Of a stretch of 5,377 nucleotides of DNA, positions 1-5,377 are shown one piece after another. Source of the DNA: Rikenellaceae bacterium (GTDB lineage: Bacteria > Bacteroidota > Bacteroidia > Bacteroidales > UBA932); NCBI GenBank assembly GCA_900769735.1, contig CAAGHY010000084.1:1-5377 (forward strand), written 5' to 3'. Under the pieces are notes generated by a model. That model saw nothing but the letters and a program-made list of their open reading frames with translations, was not told the DNA's origin and did no database searches. How positions within the stretch are numbered: the first letter of the stretch is position 1; the number at the start of each line of letters is the position of its first letter. Both the position numbers and the translations under genes were made by a program.

Positions 1-482
1 ACGGTTTTACCGGTCCTGATGCCCTTGTGGCTCCTCAGGCCAATGCAATGGCTGCAGTTATTGAGCCGTTGATGAGCGGTGGCAATGCACCTTGGTTCCT
101 TTATGGTGTAGGTGCAGTCCTTGCAATTGTCCTTACAGCGTTCAAAGTTCCTGCATTGGCTTTTGCACTTGGTATGTTCATTCCGCTTGAACTTAACCTT
201 CCGCTTCTTGTTGGTGGTGGTATAGCTTGGTTTGTTGGAAGCAGAAGCAAAGATGAGAAAGTTAACAAGGCCCGTACTGAGAAAGGTACATTGCTTGCCA
301 GCGGTTTCATTGCCGGTGGTGCTTTGATGGGTGTTGTAAGTGCTATAATGAGATTCTGTGGTGTAAATCTTTTGGCAGGTGAGTGGATGGAGTCTGCCGG
401 TGCACAGTATGTTGCAATTTTGGCTTACGTTGCCATTGTAGCTTACTTGATTTACGCTTCTATGAAAGAGGACAAGAAATAG
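1..482 (+). CDS. OPT-family oligopeptide transporter, C-terminal part (5' end cut by window edge)
   Basis: This is the end of an inner-membrane transporter of the OPT (oligopeptide transporter) family, which imports small peptides, or in some members metal chelates, using the proton gradient. The frame is open to the left edge (first whole codon at 3), so the GTG at 27 is not a real start; 159 residues are visible and the stop is TAG at 480-482. The fragment begins with a proline/glutamine stretch (VAPQANAM) leading into an 'APWFLYGVG' helix, then a 'LAFALGMFIPLELNLPLLVGGGIAWFV' type segment. That order of PQA, PW, G.(F/Y)(I/L)P and a GG-containing helix is typical of the OPT C-terminus. A charged loop (SRSKDEKVNKARTEKG) and two more hydrophobic helices follow, ending in a lysine-rich cytoplasmic tail. 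It sits 10 bases upstream of zupT and is probably co-transcribed with it. The family call is firm; the substrate is not determined. Confidence 0.88.
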   Translation, partial: GFTGPDALVAPQANAMAAVIEPLMSGGNAPWFLYGVGAVLAIVLTAFKVPALAFALGMFIPLELNLPLLVGGGIAWFVGSRSKDEKVNKARTEKGTLLASGFIAGGALMGVVSAIMRFCGVNLLAGEWMESAGAQYVAILAYVAIVAYLIYASMKEDKK

Positions 483-492
483 TTTACCGGAT

Positions 493-1374
493 ATGTTTGA
501 AGGCAATTTCATAATTGCATTGTTGCTTACCCTGTTTGCCGGTATGGCTACCGGCATAGGGGGTGCAATAATTATGTTTGTAAAGAAGTTCTCTCCCAAA
601 TACCTGTGTGCCACATTGGGTTTCTCGGCAGGAGTAATGATTCTTATATCATTGGTGGAGCTTTTCCAGGAGGCCAGGGAGGCGCTTTCATTGCAGTTTG
701 GGGATAAATTGGGACTCCTTTACACTCTGCTCTCCTTTTTTGGGGGAATGGCCATCATTGCCTTGATTGATAACTTTGTACCTAAGGAGAACAACCCTCA
801 CGAAGTGAATTCAATGACCATTCAGGTGCACGAGGAGGCTGTTGGACAGCATAAGGCAGTCCTTTCTTTTGGAGAGGAGGAGCCTGTGCAGAGTTCAGGC
901 AATTCTCTTCCCGACAGCAAAAGCGGGAATTTGCTCCGCCTTGGAATCTTCTCATCCCTGGTTATTGCCGTACACAACTTCCCCGAAGGTCTTGCAACAT
1001 TCATAAGTGCAATTGAGAACCCGGAATTGGGAGCAAGTATTGCATTTGCAATAGCTTTGCACAACCTTCCGGAGGGCATTGCAGTTGCTATACCTATATA
1101 TTATGCTACACATAAAAGGGGGAAGGCGGTAGGATACGCAACACTGTCGGGAATAGCGGAACCATTGGGCGGAGTATTGGGGTATCTTGTGCTCCGTTCT
1201 GTCCTTACCCCTTCATTGCTGGCTTGCGTGCTGGCTTTGGTAGCAGGAATTATGGTGTATATTTCTTTGGATGAGCTTTTGCCTACTGCGGAGAATTACG
1301 GAGAGCACCACGTTGCCATTATTGGAGTGATTTCCGGTATGGTGTTTATGAGTTTTGGATTATTGTTATTTTAA
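493..1374 (+). CDS. zupT: ZIP-family zinc transporter ZupT
   Basis: This is a predicted inner-membrane importer of zinc and other divalent metals, 293 residues against about 257 in E. coli ZupT. Two signature metal-binding helices are intact: HNFPEG at residues 161-166 and HNLPEG at 190-195. They are followed by the near-invariant SGIAEPLGGVLG (219-230) and AGIMVYISLDELLP (251-264). About eight hydrophobic segments can be seen (roughly 5-30, 37-57, 74-95, 148-172, 179-203, 211-235, 241-258, 273-293). The extra length lies in the loop between the third and fourth helices (about 97-147), which is rich in Glu and has His at 103, 113 and 120. The ATG at 493 places the hydrophobic first helix directly after the start. 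No clear Shine-Dalgarno sequence is visible, as is common in Bacteroidetes. Gaps of 10 bases to the OPT gene and 5 to pepT suggest one transcript. Metal specificity beyond the family level is inferred. Confidence 0.95.
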   Translation: MFEGNFIIALLLTLFAGMATGIGGAIIMFVKKFSPKYLCATLGFSAGVMILISLVELFQEAREALSLQFGDKLGLLYTLLSFFGGMAIIALIDNFVPKENNPHEVNSMTIQVHEEAVGQHKAVLSFGEEEPVQSSGNSLPDSKSGNLLRLGIFSSLVIAVHNFPEGLATFISAIENPELGASIAFAIALHNLPEGIAVAIPIYYATHKRGKAVGYATLSGIAEPLGGVLGYLVLRSVLTPSLLACVLALVAGIMVYISLDELLPTAENYGEHHVAIIGVISGMVFMSFGLLLF

Positions 1375-1379
1375 TTGAT

Positions 1380-2600
1380 ATGGAAAAGATTCTTGATAAG
1401 TTTTTAAGATATGTGGCTGTTGAGACCACTTCCAATGATGCAAGTGATACCCAGCCAAGCAGCAGCTGCCAGTTGGACCTGTTGAAGATGCTTGCTGATG
1501 AACTTAATGCAATGGGCGTTAAGGCAACTCTTGATGAGTGGGGATATGTGATGGCTACAATCCCTTCAAATATTGATAAGGATGTATCTGCTGTAGGTTT
1601 CATAGCCCACGTAGATACCGCTCCTGATGCCAGTGGAAAGGATATCAAGCCTCAGATTGTTGAAAATTACAATGGTGAGGATGTGGTACTTAATGCCGAG
1701 CTTGGCATTAAGATTCCTGTTGCGGATTTCCCTGAGATCAGACAGTATATTGGACAGACTTTGATTACTACCGATGGTACAACTCTTCTTGGTGCGGATG
1801 ACAAGGCTGGTGTGGCTGAGATTATGTGTGCTGTAGAGTATATTATGGAGCATCCTGAGTTCAAGCACGGAGAGATTAAGATTGGATTTACCCCGGATGA
1901 GGAGATTGGACGTGGTGTTGACAAGTTTGATGTGGAGAAATTTGGTGCCAAGTATGCCTATACTATGGATGGCGGGCAGATTGGAGAGTTGGAGTATGAG
2001 AACTTCAATGCTGCATCTGCAAAAATCCATATTCAGGGAAGGAACGTGCATCCTGGATATGCAAAGGACAAGATGATCAATGCAATTATCATTGCAATGG
2101 AGCTTAACGGTATGCTGCCTGTGCAGCAGAGACCTGAGTTTACAACAGGATATGAGGGTTTCTTCCACGTTGTTGGTATAAACGGTGCAGTTGAGGAGGC
2201 TTCTGTATCTTATATTATAAGGGATCACTCTATGGCCAAGTTTGAGCAGAAGAAGGCTCTTATGAAAGAGGTGGTGGCATTCATCAATGCAAAATATGGT
2301 GAGGGTACTGCAACTTTGGAGATGAAGGACCAATATTATAATATGAGGGAGCAGGTAGAGCCGCATTACCATATTGTGGAGAAAGCAATGCAGGCTATGG
2401 AGATGGCCGGTATCAAACCTCAGGTTCAGCCTATCCGTGGCGGTACAGACGGAGCCCGTTTGTCATTTATGGGTCTTCCTTGTCCTAATATATTTGCAGG
2501 TGGACACAATTTCCACGGAAAATTGGAGTATCTGCCTTTGAATAGTATGGAAAAGGCGTACGAGGTTATACTTAATATTATAACACTATATGCTGAGTAA
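1380..2600 (+). CDS. pepT: Peptidase T (aminotripeptidase, M20B family)
   Basis: This cytoplasmic dizinc exopeptidase removes the N-terminal residue from tripeptides, finishing the breakdown of imported or internally produced peptides. Its 406 residues match the usual length (about 408 in enteric bacteria). The M20 metal-site motifs are all present in order: AHVDT (His77, Asp79), LGADDKAG (bridging Asp140), TPDEEIGRG (Glu174 as likely general base and Glu175 as ligand), YTMDGG (Asp197), and GGHNFHGKLEYLP near the C-terminus (His379). The residues between about 210 and 320 form the lid/dimerisation domain inserted in the catalytic domain, with the PepT-typical IQGRNVHPGYAKDKMINA. IRGGTDGARLSFMGLP (352-366) is also characteristic. 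There is no signal peptide. The ATG at 1380 follows the zupT stop by 5 bases, so translational coupling is likely. A strong terminator follows directly. Nothing appears truncated or frameshifted. Confidence 0.97.
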   Translation: MEKILDKFLRYVAVETTSNDASDTQPSSSCQLDLLKMLADELNAMGVKATLDEWGYVMATIPSNIDKDVSAVGFIAHVDTAPDASGKDIKPQIVENYNGEDVVLNAELGIKIPVADFPEIRQYIGQTLITTDGTTLLGADDKAGVAEIMCAVEYIMEHPEFKHGEIKIGFTPDEEIGRGVDKFDVEKFGAKYAYTMDGGQIGELEYENFNAASAKIHIQGRNVHPGYAKDKMINAIIIAMELNGMLPVQQRPEFTTGYEGFFHVVGINGAVEEASVSYIIRDHSMAKFEQKKALMKEVVAFINAKYGEGTATLEMKDQYYNMREQVEPHYHIVEKAMQAMEMAGIKPQVQPIRGGTDGARLSFMGLPCPNIFAGGHNFHGKLEYLPLNSMEKAYEVILNIITLYAE

Positions 2601-2603
2601 CAT

Positions 2604-2631
2604 AAAGGGGGCTGAATTTCAGCCCCCTTTT
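2604..2631. terminator. Bidirectional intrinsic terminator between pepT and the convergent phosphodiesterase gene
   Basis: A perfect 12-base-pair stem (AAAGGGGGCTGA at 2604-2615 with its complement at 2619-2630) closes a 3-base loop. The stem's A-rich outer end supplies the U-run after the G/C core on either strand. It starts 3 bases after the pepT stop and ends 26 bases before the stop of the minus-strand gene, exactly where a shared convergent terminator is expected. Confidence 0.93.
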
Positions 2632-2656
2632 ATCATTTATGTATTTACGGTAACCG

Positions 2657-3409
2657 TTACTTTGCAAGTTTCAACGCCTCTTCCGGTTTGTCCGTTGTAA
2701 TGTAATCAACGTTGAGGTCTATCATCTTTTTCATCATATCCTCTTTGTTTACGGTCCATACATTGACAATCATTCCAAGATCGTGAGCCTCTTTTACCCA
2801 CTCCGGGTGCTGCTCAAAATTGCTGTAATGGTAGTCAAGTCCCATAATTCCCATTTCTTTCAATTCTTTTGGTGGAATCTTGCCATTTAAATATTGTACC
2901 ATACACTCCGGCATAAGCTTTGCCAACTGTTTGCAGGCTTCCAGACTGAACGAGATGAACTCAACCTGCTTCTCAAGGTTAAGTTTCTTAACCATTTTTA
3001 CAGATTTAAGTACTGCTTCGTTCTCAATTTCGCCTGCAGGATGTACTTTAAGTTCAAAAATCAGCTTTATGTTTCCTTTTTTTCCTTGTTTCAGATACTG
3101 TTTCAATGTAGGAACTTTCTCTCCGTTTTTAAGACGCACCTTCTTTACCTCTTTGTAAGTGGCTTTTTGTACATCCGGAATGCTTTCCAATTTTGGACCG
3201 TGGCTTACAACCATTACTCCGTCTGCAGTCATATTTACATCAAATTCGCTGCCGTAAACAGGAATCTGCTGTGCAGTTTTAAGTGCGGTAATGGAATTTT
3301 GTGCATTGTTTGGGGTATCCCAGTATCCTCTATGGGCTACAATTTGGGTCTTTTGTGCAATTGCTGTATACGAAATCAGCAAAAACATTACTATTAAAGC
3401 TCTTCTCAT
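2657..3409 (-). CDS. Secreted glycerophosphodiester phosphodiesterase (GDPD family)
   Basis: This is predicted to hydrolyse glycerophosphodiesters (deacylated phospholipids) to glycerol 3-phosphate and an alcohol. It has 250 residues, beginning with a short Sec signal peptide: MRRA, a hydrophobic core, then an AIA/Q cleavage site after about residue 18. There is no lipobox cysteine, so a periplasmic location is inferred. The GDPD metal and catalytic residues are present: His26-Arg27-Gly28 (AHRGY), Glu55 and Asp57 (GSEFDVNMTADG), His70 (VVSHG), and Glu119 with Lys121 (FELK). The C-terminal barrel signatures VNVWTVN (215-221) and DYITTDKPE (235-243) are also present. Two motifs depart from the usual pattern: AQNS stands where PENT is normal, and HG where HD is normal after the second histidine. 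The ATG at 3409 is chosen because it begins the signal peptide. The gene converges on pepT and diverges from the 23S unit. The family call is firm; the substrate is unknown. Confidence 0.92.
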   Translation of the reverse strand: MRRALIVMFLLISYTAIAQKTQIVAHRGYWDTPNNAQNSITALKTAQQIPVYGSEFDVNMTADGVMVVSHGPKLESIPDVQKATYKEVKKVRLKNGEKVPTLKQYLKQGKKGNIKLIFELKVHPAGEIENEAVLKSVKMVKKLNLEKQVEFISFSLEACKQLAKLMPECMVQYLNGKIPPKELKEMGIMGLDYHYSNFEQHPEWVKEAHDLGMIVNVWTVNKEDMMKKMIDLNVDYITTDKPEEALKLAK

Positions 3410-3426
3410 ATCAAATATTTTATACC

Positions 3427-3434
3427 CAAAGATA
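3427..3434 (-). promoter_or_regulatory. Probable -7 box for the phosphodiesterase gene
   Basis: Read on the minus strand this is TATCTTTG, a full match to the Bacteroidetes -7 consensus TAnnTTTG, 17 bases before the ATG. The expected TTTG -33 element is not found at the normal 19-21 base spacing; the only nearby TTTG (3450-3447) leaves just 12 bases. The start would fall near 3420, giving a leader of only about 10-12 bases. Confidence 0.5.
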
Positions 3435-3465
3435 CAATTCTTGCCCCAAAATATTCCTCGTTTTT

Positions 3466-3496
3466 GCCCCTTTTAGGGTAAAATGGGCACTTTTTT
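3466..3496 (+). terminator. Possible terminator-like inverted repeat ahead of the rRNA promoter
   Basis: GCCCCTTTTA (3466-3475) and TAAAATGGGC (3479-3488) form a 10-base-pair stem with one mismatch around a GGG loop. On the plus strand it is followed by AC and then six T residues (3491-3496), as in an intrinsic terminator. It would stop read-through from the left before the rRNA promoter. It lies between two divergent transcription units, so a protein-binding operator is an alternative. No plus-strand transcript that would need it is evident. Confidence 0.35.
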
Positions 3497-3528
3497 CAAG
3501 AAAATCGCACTTTTTTTGAAAATTTTTG
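3487..3528 (+). promoter_or_regulatory. Spaced T-tracts upstream of the rRNA promoter (possible UP-like or curved DNA)
   Basis: The 10-mer GCACTTTTTT occurs twice (3487-3496 and 3507-3516), exactly 20 bases apart, and a third T-tract follows at 3523-3527. The first two tracts are about two helical turns apart, just upstream of the -33 element at 3537. Such A/T tracts upstream of rRNA promoters often raise output through RNA polymerase alpha contacts or DNA bending. The role here is inferred from position and composition only. Confidence 0.4.
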
Positions 3529-3536
3529 CAGAAAAA

Positions 3537-3567
3537 TTTGGAATTTCAAAAAAAGTCCCTACCTTTG
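3537..3567 (+). promoter_or_regulatory. Bacteroidetes-type promoter driving the 23S rRNA unit
   Basis: TTTG at 3537-3540 (-33), a 19-base spacer, and TACCTTTG at 3560-3567 (-7, matching TAnnTTTG) form a complete primary sigma (ABfA-type) promoter. Transcription should start around 3573, about 165 bases before the mature 23S end. It points toward the rRNA gene, with no other gene between them. Confidence 0.88.
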
Positions 3568-3611
3568 CAATCCGTTTGAGAAACAACGGTAGTTCATTGA
3601 AGTATTGAGAG

Positions 3612-3645
3612 AGAAAAGATAGAGGTAAAAAATCAGAAAAGATAG
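3612..3645 (+). repeat. 11-base direct repeat in the rRNA leader
   Basis: AGAAAAGATAG occurs at 3612-3622 and again at 3635-3645, a period of 23 bases. Both copies are downstream of the predicted transcription start and so would be in the leader RNA. The function is unknown; in such A-rich sequence chance is possible. Confidence 0.5.
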
Positions 3646-3705
3646 TCTGTAAAGAAATAAATTTAGGGACTACTTTTTCATAGAGCAAAAAAAAATACAT
3701 ATCTG

Positions 3706-3719
3706 CGCAATATATTGCG
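3706..3719 (+). repeat. 14-base perfect palindrome just before the 23S gene
   Basis: CGCAATATATTGCG is its own reverse complement and ends about 18 bases before the expected mature 5' end of 23S rRNA. In RNA it can form a 5-base-pair stem with a four-base UAUA loop, with weak outer pairing after a G/A mismatch. It may be a processing or structural element of the precursor. Confidence 0.55.
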
Positions 3720-3737
3720 AAGGTATGATTCACAACA

Positions 3738-5377
3738 AGAGAAGTTACAAAGGGCGAACGGAGGATGCCTTGGCTTCTGGCGGCGACGAAGGACGCGGTA
3801 AGCTGCGAAAATGTGCGGGGATCTGCAAACAGGACTTGATCCGCACGTATCCGAATGGGACAACCCGGCAGGTTGAAGACCTGTCACTCGAAAGAGAGCC
3901 AACGCGGAGAACTGAAACATCTAAGTATCCGCAGGAAAAGAAAGAAATATCGATTTCCAAAGTAGTGGCGAGCGAAATGGAAATAGCCTAAACCGGTGTT
4001 GTTGCGGCAATACCGGGGTTGTAGGACCACAACATGAACCTTATGATCAAGTGGAACTGGCTGGAAAGTCAGGACATAGAGGGTGATATCCCCGTACACG
4101 TAAATTCATGAGTCTCTAGTGGTATCCTGAGTAGGGCGGGACACGAGGAATCCTGTCTGAATCCGCGGGGACCATCCCGCAAGGCTAAATACGACCAGAA
4201 GACCGATAGTGAACCAGTACTGTGAAGGAAAGGTGAAAAGCACCGTGAATAACGGGGTGAAAAAGAACCTGAAACCGTTCGCTTACAAGCGGTCGGAGTT
4301 CTGCAAAGAATGACGGCGTGCCTTTTGCATAATGAGCCTACGAGTTACTTCTCACCGGCGAGGTTAAGCACTTCAGGTGCGGAGCCGAAGCGAAAGCGAG
4401 TCTGAACAGGGCGCTTAGTCGGTGGGAGTAGACGCGAAACCTTGTGATCTACCCTTGGCCAGGTTGAAGGAACCGTAACAGGTTCTGGAGGACCGAACCA
4501 GTTTCCGTTGAAAAGGATTTGGATGAGCTGAGGGTAGGGGTGAAAGGCTAATCAAACTGGGAGATAGCTCGTACTCCCCGAAATGTCTTTTGGGACAGCC
4601 TCGATTTAGCTTGCATGAGGTAGAGCTACTGATAGGATGCGAGGGCTTCACCGCCTATCAAATCCTGACAAACTCCGAATGCGTGCAAGTGATGATCGGG
4701 AGTGAGTCGCCGGGTGCTAATGTCCGGTGGCGAGAGGGAAAGAGCCCAGACCAACAGCTAAGGCCCCCAATGGTATGCTAAGTTGATAGAACGATGTTCG
4801 GTTGCCTAGACAGCTAGGATGTTAGCTTGGAAGCAGCTATTCATTTAAAGAGTGCGTAACAGCTCACTAGTCGAGCGACTGAGCGTGGATAATAAACGGG
4901 CATCAAGCACACAGCCGAAGCTATGGACTCTGTAGAGAGTGGTAGGGGAGCATTCCAGCCGGCGCTGAAGGTGTACTGCGAGGTATGCTGGAGCGACTGG
5001 AAAAGAAAATGTAGGCATAAGTAACGATAATGCAGGCGAGAAACCTGCACACCGCAAGCCCCAGGTTTCCTGATCAACGTTAATCGGATCAGGGTAAGTC
5101 GGGACCTAAGGAAAACCCGAACGGGTAATTCGATGGACAAATGGTTAATATTCCATTACCTGTATGCTGAATTTAGGAGAGACGGAGTAGTGACACATAC
5201 GCCAACTGACGGAATAGTTGGTTAAAGGACGTAGGTAAATCAGGTGGTTCAGAGCTACTGATGCTGATGTCTGACAGTACAGCAAACCTTCGGGTGCGCT
5301 GATAGTTATGGTAAACAGACTTCCAAGAAAATCTTCGAAAGTATATCAGTATACAGCCCGTACCGTAAACCGACACA
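3738..5377 (+). rRNA. rrl: 23S ribosomal RNA, 5' part (3' end beyond window)
   Basis: This is the large-subunit ribosomal RNA, about the first 1640 of roughly 2900 bases. The start is placed by alignment to the E. coli 5' end: the conserved GGATGCC (3763) lies 25 bases in. Landmarks in order include CTGAAACATCTAAGTA (from 3912), GAGTAGGGCGGGACACG (from 4129), CCGATAGTGAACCAGTAC (from 4203), GGTGAAAGGCTAATCAAAC (from 4539), and the L11/GTPase-centre segment at about 4813-4869 ending in GCGTAACAGCTCACTAGTCG. The window ends in the conserved AAACCGACACA. In the GTPase-centre hairpin, A4824 and U4838 replace a G-C pair known from E. coli, a compensating change suggesting a working gene. Helix 25 and helix 45 are of ordinary length, so no intervening sequence is seen. 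It appears to be the first gene of its transcript, with no 16S upstream. Reading frames on either strand inside it are not genes. Confidence 0.97.

Larger units (their letters stand above)
3573..3737 (+). promoter_or_regulatory. rRNA leader with boxA-like element and small hairpins
   Basis: This is the transcribed spacer between the predicted start and the 23S gene. It opens with a small hairpin (CCGTT at 3572-3576 with AACGG at 3585-3589). Then comes GTTCATTGA at 3592-3600 followed by AGTATTGAG, which resembles the conserved leader/spacer sequence of Bacteroides rRNA operons, thought to act like boxA in antitermination. The rest is A-rich, with an 11-base direct repeat and a palindrome close to the 23S start. 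No tRNA gene and no 16S rRNA sequence can be found in it. Confidence 0.6.

Noticed and set aside
27..29. GTG as the start of the first gene
   Set aside because: The frame remains open to the left edge and the residues before it (GFTGPDAL) continue smoothly into the OPT C-terminal motif, so the gene begins outside the window.
1566..2372. Long minus-strand open frame (268 codons) opposite pepT
   Set aside because: It lies wholly inside pepT, whose plus-strand product has every M20B motif. The antisense product has no recognisable domain and an odd His/Leu/Ser/Ile-rich composition, as expected of a shadow frame.
2894..3397. Plus-strand open frame (167 codons) opposite the phosphodiesterase gene
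   Set aside because: It is antisense to a clear GDPD gene with signal peptide and catalytic motifs. The product is Phe/Cys/Tyr-rich with no domain features.
3554..3671. Complementary 7-mers AGTCCCT (3554-3560) and AGGGACT (3665-3671)
   Set aside because: The first copy lies in the promoter upstream of the predicted start, so the two would not be in the same RNA; a 7-base match is also expected by chance.
3473..3733. Minus-strand open frame (86 codons) in the gene-free region before 23S
   Set aside because: It covers the rRNA promoter and leader on the opposite strand. Its Phe/Leu/Lys-rich product only reflects the A/T tracts.
3573..3737. Search for tRNA-Ile or tRNA-Ala in the spacer before 23S
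   Set aside because: No GTTCGAA-type T-loop, anticodon arm or acceptor stem pair could be found; the sequence is A-rich and non-tRNA.
4267..4335. Possible intervening sequence in helix 25 of 23S, and likewise near helix 45 (about 4915-4950)
   Set aside because: Both regions have lengths close to or shorter than E. coli, leaving no room for an insertion.
3725..5376. Several open frames of 60-100 codons on both strands within the rRNA
   Set aside because: The DNA is 23S rRNA with conserved helices throughout; proteins called inside rRNA genes are a well-known annotation error.

Overview
The window looks like a chromosomal segment from a member of the order Bacteroidales. Three things point there: the partial 23S rRNA resembles Bacteroides-type 23S as I remember it; a textbook Bacteroidetes promoter (TTTG, 19-base spacer, TACCTTTG) lies just upstream of it; and the protein genes start without obvious Shine-Dalgarno sequences. 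I cannot place it to genus from sequence alone.

Layout. Positions 1-2600 hold three plus-strand genes in a tight cluster with gaps of 10 and 5 bases: the C-terminal end of an OPT-family oligopeptide transporter (cut by the left edge), a ZIP-family zinc transporter (ZupT), and the dizinc aminotripeptidase PepT. Together they form a plausible peptide-use unit: peptide import, metal supply and tripeptide hydrolysis. A strong symmetrical terminator at 2604-2630 separates pepT from a convergent minus-strand gene for a secreted glycerophosphodiester phosphodiesterase (2657-3409).

Positions 3410-3737 contain no gene but are dense in signals. They hold a probable -7 box for the phosphodiesterase, a terminator-like inverted repeat, spaced T-tracts, the rRNA promoter, a boxA-like leader element, an 11-base direct repeat and a 14-base palindrome. 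From about 3738 to the right edge runs the first ~1640 bases of a 23S rRNA gene, with the landmark conserved elements I checked intact.

The point most worth a second look is that the 23S gene has its own promoter and leader with no 16S rRNA or Ile/Ala tRNA genes in front of it. The next gene upstream is protein-coding and points the other way. This is either an unlinked (16S-less) 23S transcription unit or an assembly join at a repeated rRNA operon. I found no new defence, mobile or biosynthetic system here; apart from the rRNA arrangement, the region reads as ordinary housekeeping DNA.
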